The position numbers were made by a program, and so were the translations under genes. Under the pieces are notes generated by a model. It saw only the letters and a program-made list of their open reading frames with translations, searched no databases and had not been told where the DNA came from. A stretch of 64,000 bases of DNA from a virus. The stretch's first letter is position 1, and each line of letters begins with the position of its first letter. Shown piece after piece: positions 34,101 to 44,207 of the stretch. The stretch covers positions 23,127 through 87,126 of IMG/VR virus record IMGVR_UViG_3300037587_000516; one strand, 5' to 3'.

Positions 34101-35789
34101 CTACCTTCCATAATTCCGTAAACTGGAAAGATATGCTTGTCTTTGTTGTTCCTTTTGTGCTGATTCTTCTGGAGTTAAACCTACTTGCTTAATGTGTTCT
34201 CCCGTTTGAAAATCAGTAGAACCTATGTTATATCTCTGCCTAATGTCTTGGTATTGTTGGGCTTCGTCAGTAAACCCACCTCCCACTTTCTTGGATATCC
34301 AATCTTGTTTTATTTTAGCTATTTCCTGTGGAGTAAAAGTTTCACCAGCAGCTTGTCGTCTTTCTATGGACAGGTTAGCAGTTCTTTCTGCGTTCTCTAC
34401 CATACTTCTAGTACTCATGGCTTGTTGTGGAGTTAATCCAGACATAAGGTTTTGAAGTTCAGTTTCATAATCCTGCCGCTTTTGTTCAACGCCTGCTTGA
34501 AAATCACCAGCTTGTGTAAACAATTGTTGACCGCCAGCTTGTAGATTTTGATCAACACCACCGCCCAATTGAGTTAATGCATTTAGCTGTGCGGCTTGCT
34601 CTGCGGTTCTAAAAGAACCTTCGCCCAACTGGTTAAATCTAATATAGTCAGCAATATTCTCTCCATATAATTCACCAGTCATACCAGACATGCCTAACGT
34701 TTTGAACTGTTCTGGAGTTAATTGCTGACCACTTGCTACTGCGGATTGTAATGCAGCTTGTTGTTGTTGTGCAGTTGATAAACCAGCAGCAACGTCTTCC
34801 TGAACTCCAGCACGCCTTGCTGCAACAGCCTCCGTTGCCTGTGTTGCAATGTCTCCACGTTGCGCAGCTTGTTGTGCAAGCCTTGTTTGAACATCAGTTC
34901 CTAATGTACCAACCTGAGTACCAAGACCACTAGCCGCTTCCCTTGCTGATCTAACGCCACTGGCTCGCTGGGCAGCATCTCCACCAAGTAACAGTGTATC
35001 AAGTGCTTTTTGTCCACCAGTATATCTAGAACTCTGTTTTCCAACGGTTCTTTCTAGCTCCTCTTCACGACCAGCTGCCGTTCCAAATCCCTTTGCTCTA
35101 CGTTCTAATTCACTTGCTTGTGCCCGTTGCCGTGATAGCTCCGGGGCAATTATTTGTTGACCACCAGTTCCAGTTCTTAATCTATTAAATCTCTCAATGT
35201 CAGATTCTCCAGCACCACCAGCACCAGCTTGAGCAACAGTTTGTTGAACAAATGGCTGTGCAGCTTCTAATCTAGCCTGTTCTTGAGTAATTTGTGAACC
35301 AGCTCCTAATGCTGTTTCTCGTTGACCCGCAACATCTTGTCTTAGCGCTTGTGTCTCTTTACCAAATCCACCGGTTATTTGCTGTGATAATTGCTCTGTT
35401 TTTGGCACATTTGCTTCGATATACTGCTTTGGGTTAACAAACGACCCACTACCAGCCGGAGCATCAGATGACTCTGGTTGTGCTCCCGGTACAGTTGCGC
35501 CCGCCGGAGCCTGTCCACCAATAGCCGCACTTTGGGTTGACGCTGAAACTTCATCCTCATCGTCCTCTTCACTCACTACACCGCCAGTTACAAACTTCTG
35601 GGGTTCCCGTGAGTTAGTCCTACGCTCAGCTAACTGCTTGATACTACGTTGATAAGGGTACACAGGGGCCTGCTGTGGGGCAGGTTGTGCTGGTTGTTTT
35701 GACAGGTCGATGGACTCTCCAATAGGAGGCTGTTCCAACGGTTTCATTAGACTTTTCTTCTTTTTGTCTGTATCAGACTCAATTGCCAT
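34101..35789 (-). CDS. Gln/Ala-rich internal virion protein (562 aa)
   Basis: ATG at 35789 (MAIESDTDKKKK) follows TTTGGAGAATTTA and is preferred over a TTG four codons upstream. Pro/Gln-rich N-terminus, then long Ala/Gln/Gly helices (RLAQQAAQRGDIATQATEA), C-terminus QQRQAYLSSLRNYGR. No enzyme motif. Composition and place suggest a core/ejection protein. A late-type promoter motif lies 44 bases upstream. Confidence 0.6.
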   Translation of the reverse strand: MAIESDTDKKKKSLMKPLEQPPIGESIDLSKQPAQPAPQQAPVYPYQRSIKQLAERRTNSREPQKFVTGGVVSEEDDEDEVSASTQSAAIGGQAPAGATVPGAQPESSDAPAGSGSFVNPKQYIEANVPKTEQLSQQITGGFGKETQALRQDVAGQRETALGAGSQITQEQARLEAAQPFVQQTVAQAGAGGAGESDIERFNRLRTGTGGQQIIAPELSRQRAQASELERRAKGFGTAAGREEELERTVGKQSSRYTGGQKALDTLLLGGDAAQRASGVRSAREAASGLGTQVGTLGTDVQTRLAQQAAQRGDIATQATEAVAARRAGVQEDVAAGLSTAQQQQAALQSAVASGQQLTPEQFKTLGMSGMTGELYGENIADYIRFNQLGEGSFRTAEQAAQLNALTQLGGGVDQNLQAGGQQLFTQAGDFQAGVEQKRQDYETELQNLMSGLTPQQAMSTRSMVENAERTANLSIERRQAAGETFTPQEIAKIKQDWISKKVGGGFTDEAQQYQDIRQRYNIGSTDFQTGEHIKQVGLTPEESAQKEQQRQAYLSSLRNYGR

Positions 35790-35832
35790 TAAATTCTCCA
35801 AATATGGGCGGCTTATTAAAAAACAAACCTCT

Positions 35833-35846
35833 TATATAGTTGTTAA
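35833..35846 (-). promoter_or_regulatory. Late-type promoter motif, copy 1
   Basis: On the - strand: TTAACAACTATATA. It overlaps the stop of the upstream gene and precedes the ejection protein gene at 35789 by 44 bases. Confidence 0.55.
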
Positions 35847-36253
35847 TTACCTATAATCATCACTGTAAAATCGTACTTATTATCAGCCTGTAACCCGCTA
35901 ATATTGTTTACCTTTACCACAAGTTTAGACCTTGTTGCTGAAATAAAGGGCGTAGACGTAGGAAACAGGCTCCCGTCGGTCCTATTTACTGCTGAAATGA
36001 CAATAAACCCAGCAACATTGGTCTGTGTAACCTTAAACAGATTATTACCAACTGGGGTCCCGGAAGAATCAACAGTCATACTAAATGTCGTAACCTCTTG
36101 ATTTAAGTTATCAAAATCAATATTTCCATTCATTGTACCAACAACTTGGTCCATAAATCTATTAAGGGTAAACGCCAGTTTGTCGATGACATCGTGGTAT
36201 TTCTTAGGATAATCCTCTTTTAGTATACGCCTTATGTTATCTAACTGTGGCAT
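35843..36253 (-). CDS. Probable tail-associated protein (136 aa)
   Basis: N-terminal helix (DNIRRILKEDYPKKYHDVIDK) followed by beta-rich sequence ending VKVNNISGLQADNKYDF. ATG shares a base with the stop of the large tail protein gene. Likely a small tail or fibre-adaptor protein; family not recognised. Confidence 0.55.
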   Translation of the reverse strand: MPQLDNIRRILKEDYPKKYHDVIDKLAFTLNRFMDQVVGTMNGNIDFDNLNQEVTTFSMTVDSSGTPVGNNLFKVTQTNVAGFIVISAVNRTDGSLFPTSTPFISATRSKLVVKVNNISGLQADNKYDFTVMIIGN

Positions 36254-39200
36254 TAAATACCCCTGTATGCTCTAGTTGAGTACGCCCTTGGCTCAAGTGA
36301 AATCCCCAAAATACTGAAAATCTCTCTGGCATTTATATGCGTAAATTTAACGGAAATATATCGACATCGTTGCTTTTGTCTTGGAATTAGGGTCCTAAAA
36401 GGAACGTCAGTCCCTTCTCCACCCCAGGCAGATTCTCCCCAAGGAAAGCTTCCCCAAAAACCAACGCCTCTACCATTAAACTTTAGATCGCCGAAATCCT
36501 TACTGAGGTCGGTTGAGAAGGACAGAGTTGCTGAGACGAAGTTATTTTGATCTAGGACCAAGGTTCCTTCAGCAACTTGCTTAAGAGACTCTGGGCTACC
36601 AAAATGCTGTGGCGCATATTCTACAGTAGACTTAATACCAATAAAATCAGTAATAGGTCCAAATAGAAAGGGCATTGCATATTCAAGAGTTAGAACAGCT
36701 GCTGTAGCATCTATACTATTTATCACTGCTTCAAATAATGTGCCCTCTGATATTGTTTGATAATCAAAAAACCCAGTACCGGCTGAAAGATTTAACTCAC
36801 CAATAAAAGTATTGTAATCATCTCCAATTTGTGTAAACGTAACTCCTGTTGGAACAGAGTAACTTGTTGTAGCATCGTCAGTGTTAACCTTCGTTACCAG
36901 CGCTAATAACTGCGCAGCAGAATCGGCACCAACCGTAAGTTCTAATGTTGATTCATAATCAATATCGTCCAATAAAACATCAGTATCTAGTTTTCTAAGT
37001 AGTCGATTAAACTTAGCCAACGTGACCTGCTGAAGTTGAGTAATAACATCACCAGGATTCATATTAAGGGAGGTTGCTACTCGTATCTCAACAGAGTCGG
37101 CAGGAACTGTTTGGACAATGATCGTTGCAACAAAATCATCATCAGCATGATCGGTTCTATCATTCAGTTTACGTTCTTTGCGAACAAACGATGTTCCGCC
37201 AGCGGATATATACAGCTTATCGTCAGCTGGATTAACAACCGCATTTGTTGCATCTAGGCCAGTCCACCTAACCCACCCGCTATTAAACGTATTGTATCTA
37301 TAGACTTGAGTTCCGAATGTGTCTGGTTCTGCTGATGGCATCCATAATAAGTATGATCTATCAGTTTCATACCCAACCCCAAATGCTGCGGTTCTAACAT
37401 TAAATTGATTTCCGGATACCCCAAAGATCTTATCTTCAATCCGTCTTGAAATAACACCAACGCCAGTATCAGCAACAGTGGCAACGCCCTGTGTTGACAG
37501 CATGTATATTTGGTTATTTAAGTTAGCAGCGCTATCTGGTGCTATAATACTAACTGAATCATCTAATAGTCTCACCGAAAAATTGGGAGCTATAGTTCCT
37601 GTTAATATGAAAACCCCATCTGTTTTCAATATAAATAGATTATCACGAAGAGCAATGATTCTTTCGATTGGCTCATCTTTTCCACCAACGTCAATAAAGT
37701 TAACTATAGGAACTGCTTCTGGTCGTCCGTTTTTTGAAAAGTATACTCTATTAGGACTAACTTCGTTATCAGCAGTTTGTCGTATTTCAAATACTCGCCC
37801 TGTTGATGTTGCATCAAATGTTTCGGCAATATCAAATTCCGTAACGGATTGAATGTTAGTAATTTCGTATTTACCAAATGCTGCATTTGTTGTGTTATAA
37901 ATAAAAACTTCATTACCAACCACATATCCATGACTCAACGTTGTTGTAACTCTAATGGTCCCAACTGCCGGTTCCGACATTGACGCAACAACAATAGCCT
38001 GATCCATAATTGGATTAAATTGATTTGTTATACTAGCAGTATCGTCCTGTAGCCCAATATAGAACTCTGTATCAGACAATGCCTTGCCCTCAAGTAGAAT
38101 CAGCCCAGGAAGATCGTCTTCGCTTGATAAATAACTGGCGTTAACAATCCCGTTAGTATCTGCGTTTATTATTCTAACCAAAGATCGAGCAGACTCATCA
38201 ATAGACTGTGCGATGGATACTAGACTAGATAGTAAAACGTCACCACCAGCAGCAGTATCCGCCGTTTCTCCAGTACCTTGGGTAATAGAACCAATTGCCC
38301 ATGCTCCACCAAGTGAGTTTACTGTAGCATCATCTGCTTTTCCGTTTTTACTGGCGACTATTGTTACTGAGCCAGTATTGTCTGTTACAGCAAAATCTAA
38401 AGAAAAGGTTGCATTTCCAGTAAGTATTGATTCAACTTGAGCCGATGTTCCAGCAGCAGTATCAGCCACTCCGGAAATATCAACTCGAATGCCAATTCGC
38501 CCAACAATTGCGGGATCTGTATCAGAACCAGTTGTGTCCATCCAGACATAGTATTTTCTTTCGTTAGTTGCTGAGTTCAATAGTATATGTCCAGCAGCAG
38601 TTGTATTTGTTCTGGAATCACATGTTATTGGCGTAGTCTCAATTGACCCAACAAAGGTATATTCTCGATCAACAGTTGCGTTTCCAATTACAAATTTAGA
38701 AACTCCACTAGTTAATGCCGAAACGCCAAGTAATGTAAATTGTTGTCTATAAATTGTTTGTGTGTTTGCATAGAATGTTGAGCCACGAAAGTTAGCAATG
38801 TCGTTTGCCAATGGCGGCTTATCATTCGCCTGTAGAATACCATCACCACTAACGGGGTTTGTATATAAAAGAACTCCGGACTCTCTAAAGCTATCTGGCA
38901 ATTCATCTGTAATGGAAATAGTCCCGGCTGAAATCTCGGCGGAAGTAAGGTTCGACTCGAATACAAGATTCATTTCATCACCGGGCGCAATATTATCTAG
39001 ATCGCCGATTACTGAAACAGTACTAAGCCCTGTTCTATATACTTGGTAGAAAAAGTCAGTAGTATTTGCACTGTCCGGGATGATATAAGTAAGATCAACG
39101 TTTGCTTCTAAAGTTTCGTCGGTGTTTACAACAACCAACCGTAAGCTTGGAGCACCAAGAAGTAAGTTATTATTTTCATCTCGCTTGCCCCAAACAATTC

Positions 39201-39714
39201 TATAAGCAACTCCGCTAAGTGCGGGCAAAAATGCACCGATAGAGTAACTAACGACTCCCGAAATATCTAATGCTTTCGGCATACCGGCATCAACAATAAA
39301 CCCTGCTGTAGTTGTAAAGTTTGTAGCTCCTCCAGTTAATGTTCCGCCTATCTTTTTAATTCCGTCACTACTTGTAAAATACAAATTACTATTTGCTTCT
39401 ACATACTTAATGCGAATGTCAGACTCAACCTCGGTAAAGCTGCCGGAAAATGCAGTAAACACTCCAGTTCGGGCATCGTCTTCAAATTCTAATGTTGTTC
39501 CGTAGTGGCGAAGAATTCTGTCTTTGTATGTAAGCAGTGATTTTATTTGAACATCGCCAGATGTTGTGTTTCCATACTCGGACATTCCTCGTCTTGGTTG
39601 CACAGTATCGCGTCTGTCAATAACTATATTGTCAGCAACTTTTAGTGCTCCTTCTGAGAGCCCCAATTCGTTATGGTATGTTTCAAGGCCTCTAGCTTTG
39701 AGAAGGGAGCTCAC
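36253..39714 (-). CDS. Large tail protein, probable tubular B/nozzle type (1153 aa)
   Basis: The N-terminal region LGLSEGALKVADNIVIDRR and VQPRRGMSEYG resembles openings of podovirus nozzle proteins, which list rows of beta repeats on the tail tube. The rest is Thr/Ser/Val/Asp-rich beta sequence. At 1153 aa it is larger than T7 gp12 (about 790). It follows the neck gene, interrupted only by a GIY-YIG endonuclease gene. Role inferred from place, size and composition. Confidence 0.6.
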   Translation of the reverse strand: MSSLLKARGLETYHNELGLSEGALKVADNIVIDRRDTVQPRRGMSEYGNTTSGDVQIKSLLTYKDRILRHYGTTLEFEDDARTGVFTAFSGSFTEVESDIRIKYVEANSNLYFTSSDGIKKIGGTLTGGATNFTTTAGFIVDAGMPKALDISGVVSYSIGAFLPALSGVAYRIVWGKRDENNNLLLGAPSLRLVVVNTDETLEANVDLTYIIPDSANTTDFFYQVYRTGLSTVSVIGDLDNIAPGDEMNLVFESNLTSAEISAGTISITDELPDSFRESGVLLYTNPVSGDGILQANDKPPLANDIANFRGSTFYANTQTIYRQQFTLLGVSALTSGVSKFVIGNATVDREYTFVGSIETTPITCDSRTNTTAAGHILLNSATNERKYYVWMDTTGSDTDPAIVGRIGIRVDISGVADTAAGTSAQVESILTGNATFSLDFAVTDNTGSVTIVASKNGKADDATVNSLGGAWAIGSITQGTGETADTAAGGDVLLSSLVSIAQSIDESARSLVRIINADTNGIVNASYLSSEDDLPGLILLEGKALSDTEFYIGLQDDTASITNQFNPIMDQAIVVASMSEPAVGTIRVTTTLSHGYVVGNEVFIYNTTNAAFGKYEITNIQSVTEFDIAETFDATSTGRVFEIRQTADNEVSPNRVYFSKNGRPEAVPIVNFIDVGGKDEPIERIIALRDNLFILKTDGVFILTGTIAPNFSVRLLDDSVSIIAPDSAANLNNQIYMLSTQGVATVADTGVGVISRRIEDKIFGVSGNQFNVRTAAFGVGYETDRSYLLWMPSAEPDTFGTQVYRYNTFNSGWVRWTGLDATNAVVNPADDKLYISAGGTSFVRKERKLNDRTDHADDDFVATIIVQTVPADSVEIRVATSLNMNPGDVITQLQQVTLAKFNRLLRKLDTDVLLDDIDYESTLELTVGADSAAQLLALVTKVNTDDATTSYSVPTGVTFTQIGDDYNTFIGELNLSAGTGFFDYQTISEGTLFEAVINSIDATAAVLTLEYAMPFLFGPITDFIGIKSTVEYAPQHFGSPESLKQVAEGTLVLDQNNFVSATLSFSTDLSKDFGDLKFNGRGVGFWGSFPWGESAWGGEGTDVPFRTLIPRQKQRCRYISVKFTHINAREIFSILGISLEPRAYSTRAYRGI

Positions 39715-40415
39715 TATAAATCTCCTTTATAATACGAAAAAGTATAACCACCAGCAGTTTTGCGTTTTCCAAGCACCACTTTGTTTATTGATCTAGAATC
39801 TATGTTTAATATCTCACCGGCATCTTTTTGTGAGGGAAATATTCTATTTAATTCATTACAAATAATGGGCTTTTTCATAGCATTTGCTCTTTTTATTTTT
39901 TCTTTCTTTGTTTGTATTCGACCGCGATTTGCATCACCAATCTTCTTTTTTCTTTCTTCAGAACACGGAACTCCTTGAAAATGATGCCCGTTTTCCTTCA
40001 TGCGCAACTTTGTGCGAATACTAATCTGTAGTCTTGCTTCTGGGTTTTCTTTATAATATTCTTTTAGTTTATCAGAAATCCTTTTTCTACTTTCATCCGA
40101 TACTGAAGCTAGCGTGGTTCCGTCACCGCCATCTAAGTGGTTGTTTAGCTTACAGTTCTTTTTGCGAAAATACCTAATCCAATAAGCCTCTTGCTTAACT
40201 CCCTGTTCTACAGTTCCACACGTTTCTATAATTTTCATAATAGGCCTCATGTCATTATTTCTTAGATGTAGAACCCAGTTTGTGTTTCTAGTCCTAGATC
40301 TTTTTAAATGATACATATTTATGTGCTCTTTGTACCGACGCTTGGGATTACAAGAAAAACCAACATATCGCAACTTACCGTCCCTAGGATCAAATAGTCC
40401 ATAAACAAAATACAT
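39714..40415 (-). CDS. GIY-YIG homing endonuclease
   Basis: 233 aa. N-terminal GIY-YIG nuclease: YFVYGLFD and RYVGFS, catalytic Arg in CNPKRRYKEH, Glu in KQEAYWIRYF. NUMOD3-like repeats follow (SEERKKKIGDANRGR), and a C-terminal HTH with SQKDAGEILNIDSRSIN. A free-standing selfish gene inserted between two tail genes, sharing a base with one and abutting the other. Confidence 0.87.
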   Translation of the reverse strand: MYFVYGLFDPRDGKLRYVGFSCNPKRRYKEHINMYHLKRSRTRNTNWVLHLRNNDMRPIMKIIETCGTVEQGVKQEAYWIRYFRKKNCKLNNHLDGGDGTTLASVSDESRKRISDKLKEYYKENPEARLQISIRTKLRMKENGHHFQGVPCSEERKKKIGDANRGRIQTKKEKIKRANAMKKPIICNELNRIFPSQKDAGEILNIDSRSINKVVLGKRKTAGGYTFSYYKGDL

Positions 40416-41405
40416 TTAGAGCCCTCTTCTTCTATAGAGTTTGTTACTAAGCGATGACTTAAGTATACTATGACGGTTGGAAATCTTGACCGCGGCTCCT
40501 TCGACACGGTTATCTATAAGTGACCCTGCATTATATTCCATTTTCTCTAGCTCTTTTGAAGCATTCTGCATTCCCTCAGTATCACCAAGCGCTTCTAACA
40601 TCTTGACCGCAACTCTTTGTGCAAGTATCGGATGCAATTCAGCTGGCAATTGGGGAACGATAGTCTCTTCTTCTTTTAGTATCATGTCCCCAACAGCAAA
40701 TGTTAATGCCTTCGGAGTTATACTAAATAGATCTATTGTAAGTAGCTGGTCGTTGTCAAAAGTAACAGTCTTTGCTACGGAATCAGTGCCGGTTGCTGTT
40801 CGATCAAAGCCCAATATTTTATTTGGAGATCTTCCTTGTATGAAGTCAAAGACCGTTGTAACATTAAAATGCTGTGGGAAGTCATTTACTGTAAATACCG
40901 TTTGAGTTGCACCGACTGCGATATTAGTAATTGTCCCCGCCCGCTTATCATCAACTAAGTTGTTTGGTCGAAGATAGTAGGACATTCTCAAGGAGCCGTT
41001 TGAGATCTGGTTCTGCATAATAACAACGTCATCATTTTCTAAATAGAAAGTTAGAAATTGGTTATTAGTATAGTTGCCTTGATACTCTGGTCGATCCTCT
41101 AGGCTAACTCTAGTCATTTCATACTGAGTCCCCGCGTTATCAATAAACTGAACATCCCGAAGTTTATTGCCTACTGATCTATATGGTATTTTATATCTGA
41201 TTTGATCGGCTGCTAATGAAATATCTTCATCAATAACATAATGCTCTTCATGGAACCTAAGGACCATTGGTAGTATGTGTATAGCCAGTTCTTCGTTCAT
41301 GATGTCGATAATATCTTCATCAGTGAACGTTGACTGATCTCTTGGTATCATACCACGACGTAGTGACGTCTTTATTAATGCTTCGGTTGTTAGTACTTTA
41401 CTCAT
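40416..41405 (-). CDS. Probable neck/tail tubular A-type protein (329 aa)
   Basis: Soluble alpha/beta protein with TFTDEDIIDIMNEELAIHIL near the N-terminus and LPAELHPILAQRVAVKMLEAL near the C-terminus. These helical features are typical of podovirus head-tail connectors or tubular A proteins. Located between the LamG/fibre genes and the nozzle gene. Role inferred. Confidence 0.55.
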   Translation of the reverse strand: MSKVLTTEALIKTSLRRGMIPRDQSTFTDEDIIDIMNEELAIHILPMVLRFHEEHYVIDEDISLAADQIRYKIPYRSVGNKLRDVQFIDNAGTQYEMTRVSLEDRPEYQGNYTNNQFLTFYLENDDVVIMQNQISNGSLRMSYYLRPNNLVDDKRAGTITNIAVGATQTVFTVNDFPQHFNVTTVFDFIQGRSPNKILGFDRTATGTDSVAKTVTFDNDQLLTIDLFSITPKALTFAVGDMILKEEETIVPQLPAELHPILAQRVAVKMLEALGDTEGMQNASKELEKMEYNAGSLIDNRVEGAAVKISNRHSILKSSLSNKLYRRRGL

Positions 41406-41415
41406 TTAATCCTTC

Positions 41416-41661
41416 TTACATGTGCTTTTTAATATAGTCGCGAAGAGCATCTGCATCCATAGAATCCAAATCCATATCGTGATCATAATGATCTTCGTCC
41501 ATTTTTGAATCAAGAACTTCTTCTGCTTTTTCTAATCCGGCACGCAGACCTTTTTCGTCTTTAGCGATAATGGTCGCCTTTACTGGAGCGTCACCCATTG
41601 ATCCTATCATTTTTCTAAACTTTTGTAGAGCTTCTCTTTTTGCCTTTACTTCTTTTTTCAT
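41416..41661 (-). CDS. Small charged protein (81 aa)
   Basis: Basic N-terminal helix (KKEVKAKREALQKFRKM) and acidic C-terminus (MDEDHYDHDMDLDSMDADA). Not recognised. RBS CGGAGAAATAA. Possibly a virion or assembly helper. Confidence 0.55.
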   Translation of the reverse strand: MKKEVKAKREALQKFRKMIGSMGDAPVKATIIAKDEKGLRAGLEKAEEVLDSKMDEDHYDHDMDLDSMDADALRDYIKKHM

Positions 41662-41684
41662 TTATTTCTCCGTGTTATTTTATA

Positions 41685-41924
41685 TTAGGCAGTGTCGCCA
41701 GTTTTCCATGTGCCATTATCCATTTCAACTCTAGCGGCGGTAGCGTCCAATACTGTATATCTGAGCTTATATAGTGCCATAGGTATACTTTCAACGTTAA
41801 ATGACAACATAACATATAATGTGTCGATTGTAGTTGCTACACTAAACGGATTACATGTGCCAGAAACAGTTAATATCTCTTGCGTTAAATCAGTAACCGC
41901 TATTTTAAAGTAACATTTAACCAT
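41685..41924 (-). CDS. Small beta-rich protein (79 aa)
   Basis: ATG at 41924 (MVKCYFKIAVTDLTQE) overlapping the end of the LamG gene is preferred over 41948. Alternating beta strands and C-terminal MDNGTWKTGDTA. Not recognised; probably a small virion protein. Confidence 0.55.
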   Translation of the reverse strand: MVKCYFKIAVTDLTQEILTVSGTCNPFSVATTIDTLYVMLSFNVESIPMALYKLRYTVLDATAARVEMDNGTWKTGDTA

Positions 41925-43626
41925 TTGGCACCTCAGTTTCAATATCACCTGCGGTCATATTTGTCATTGTTCCTTGTATCCCACCCTCAACATCCTCAAG
42001 TATGGGGAATACATCATTGAGGCCATCTCCCATTCTATTCCAATATTTTAAATTTGTTGTTATTGGACTAACCCCTTGGTCTTGTAAATCAATAGGAAAC
42101 CCTGCATTATACATAGAAGATATTTCTCCGGATGTTAATAATACATTATGCAAAGATACCTCATCCACATTTCCCGGACCAAACGTATTACCCCCACCAG
42201 TACGACCACCAATTCCCATATTAACAGCAGTTGATGTATCAGTAAGTAAGGCATCGTTTTGTACATCAAGACCAATAACCACTACACCATCTGTATATAT
42301 AGTTACACCAGAAGCAAGTCCTGATCCATTATAGGTAAATGACATCATATGCCAGAATCCATCATCAAACTCCGGCAATGCGGGGGCTCTAACTCTAATT
42401 CGATCACTTACGCCCCCAGTTCCCTTAAGTTCTACTGTCATTCTGTTATTTGCTAGATACACTCGCCATCCAGGATTAGTGCCGCCTTGTTTTTCAAAAA
42501 ACGTTACTCCGGTCGGAGCGCTGGCAGATGTTTTACACCAAAACACCCAACTAGCTGCTTCTGTTCTGAAATCAAAGCTTTGTGTAACATCATGATCAAC
42601 ATCAATGAATTCATTAACTCCACCAAACTGTACAGAAAACGTATTTAAAAATGGAGGGTCTGGGAATAGTGCTTCTTTATTGTCCCAAATTTGATCATAA
42701 GTAATAACATCATTGGCGTATTGTTTAAGGACTAGGTTTCCAGAAATAGTTGTTCTGGAGATTTGCCATACAGCAGAACTTGTTGCCGCATCTAAATCGT
42801 GTGTTTTTCCCTCAAATGTAGATGCTCCAAGTGTTTGCGTTAATGTGTAGTATGTAGGATCTTCTGCTTGTTTTATATTTAATAGTGTATCAGGACCAAT
42901 TAATGTACTTGCTTGAAAATTAGTACCGTCTCCCGGTCTAATTGAATCTCTAGAGTGGGTTAGATTGCGGATATTCTTAACCGGCTCATCTACTATATTC
43001 TCACCACTATCTGTGATAATTGTTAGTATATTACCATCTGCATCATAGGTAATCCGGGCTGTATCTACAATGTCCGTAGCACCCTGTGTAACGGTAGTTA
43101 CGGCAAATCCAGTATCAACGTCAGAAGAGTCCGTTGTGGCTCCTCTAAGCACTGCTGTGACGGTTAATGTTGTTCCTAATACCTCAGGCACCAAGTCAAC
43201 AGAACCCGTTACATGGGCTAATATGGCGTTATTTGTTGCTAATACAATAACAGCCGCCGGATCGTTAGGAAGTATGGCAGTTTCTATGTACCTAATAATA
43301 CCAGTATCAGATGGAGCCGGGGTTCCTGATCCAACGTTATACCATATTATGTATTGTAAGGAGTCTTTGCCCGCGAATATATTAAAACTTGTTGCATCTA
43401 AAGAACTAGAAACATCATCGATAGCAACAACCTTAGTGACTTCACATTCGCTATCATATAAGTATTGGATTGTATCAACAGATCCGTCAACATTGTATGT
43501 ATAAGTAGTGGAGTTATAGTCAACATTAATCGCATCTACCCGATGCGAATTAGATTCTGGCTGATACGCAGTTCGGTGCTGTTGAACCGCGTCAAGTTGT
43601 GATTTGTCTATCTTCTCAGTACTCAC
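41917..43626 (-). CDS. LamG-domain tail fibre or appendage protein (569 aa)
   Basis: Residues about 330-530 form a LamG/concanavalin-like lectin domain: FSVQFGGVNEFIDV, SWVFWCKTSAS, GFWHMMSFTYNG and NVDEVSLHNVLLTSGEISS. The N-terminal 300 residues are virion-type beta sequence. Such domains bind glycans, so this is a candidate receptor-binding or capsid decoration protein. Confidence 0.7.
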   Translation of the reverse strand: MSTEKIDKSQLDAVQQHRTAYQPESNSHRVDAINVDYNSTTYTYNVDGSVDTIQYLYDSECEVTKVVAIDDVSSSLDATSFNIFAGKDSLQYIIWYNVGSGTPAPSDTGIIRYIETAILPNDPAAVIVLATNNAILAHVTGSVDLVPEVLGTTLTVTAVLRGATTDSSDVDTGFAVTTVTQGATDIVDTARITYDADGNILTIITDSGENIVDEPVKNIRNLTHSRDSIRPGDGTNFQASTLIGPDTLLNIKQAEDPTYYTLTQTLGASTFEGKTHDLDAATSSAVWQISRTTISGNLVLKQYANDVITYDQIWDNKEALFPDPPFLNTFSVQFGGVNEFIDVDHDVTQSFDFRTEAASWVFWCKTSASAPTGVTFFEKQGGTNPGWRVYLANNRMTVELKGTGGVSDRIRVRAPALPEFDDGFWHMMSFTYNGSGLASGVTIYTDGVVVIGLDVQNDALLTDTSTAVNMGIGGRTGGGNTFGPGNVDEVSLHNVLLTSGEISSMYNAGFPIDLQDQGVSPITTNLKYWNRMGDGLNDVFPILEDVEGGIQGTMTNMTAGDIETEVPNG

Positions 43627-43634
43627 TTAGTTTC

Positions 43635-43793
43635 CTATTTGTCTTCTTTTTTTGTTAATCCGGCTTTTAACTTCTTAGCTAACTCCACTACAATTTGTAG
43701 TAACGAGTTAGATTTAAGCTTAGGGCTGAGCGCCATCGCTTCTGATACAGCCAATAGTGCTGCTAAAATGATTACTATACTTTCGCTATCCAT
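43635..43793 (-). CDS. Small hydrophobic-start protein (52 aa)
   Basis: ATG at 43793 after AGGAAAAATAT. N-terminal hydrophobic helix (IVIILAALLAVSEAMAL) then a basic tail (KKLKAGLTKKEDK). It could be a small membrane peptide within the tail operon. Not recognised. Confidence 0.6.
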   Translation of the reverse strand: MDSESIVIILAALLAVSEAMALSPKLKSNSLLQIVVELAKKLKAGLTKKEDK

Positions 43794-43802
43794 ATATTTT
43801 TC

Positions 43803-44207
43803 CTATTCTGGTTTTGGGTATTTTAATTTAACTTCTGCCCGCGTTGCTTTAACCGCGTCTAACTTCGCGGGCCTACCTTCTTTATCTTCTATAAGCGCTT
43901 CGATTACATCAAGCTCACTGGGGTATTCTGCCCGGCGTTTTTCTTTGTATTCAACTGCCAGGTCTGCAACATACTTAGCGTGTCTAAGGTTGTCTTTAAG
44001 TTCTTGCTTAGCTAGTGAGACAACCGCGTGTTGGCCAGATACTTGTCCAGTATCTGGGTCGACAGTATCAACTACTTTTAGTATATCAATGTCTGTTATT
44101 TCTTTCCCGTCAACGACCGGCACAGGGCAAATTGTCCCTGCGGCAGATGTTCTGTCTTCTGTTTTGAGTATAGTTGGGTCGTTTAAGTCTTTTAATACAT
44201 AATACAT
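43803..44207 (-). CDS. Fibre-associated or tail assembly protein (134 aa)
   Basis: ATG shares a base with the stop of the large fibre gene. A beta N-terminus (VLKDLNDPTILKTED) and a charged helical C-terminus (DNLRHAKYVADLAVEYKEKR) resemble phage fibre assembly or adaptor proteins. Family not identified. Confidence 0.5.
   Translation of the reverse strand: MYYVLKDLNDPTILKTEDRTSAAGTICPVPVVDGKEITDIDILKVVDTVDPDTGQVSGQHAVVSLAKQELKDNLRHAKYVADLAVEYKEKRRAEYPSELDVIEALIEDKEGRPAKLDAVKATRAEVKLKYPKPE

Noticed and set aside
43070-43504. 144-codon + strand frame inside the LamG gene
   Set aside because: Shadow of the - strand coding sequence, with no RBS or recognisable domain.
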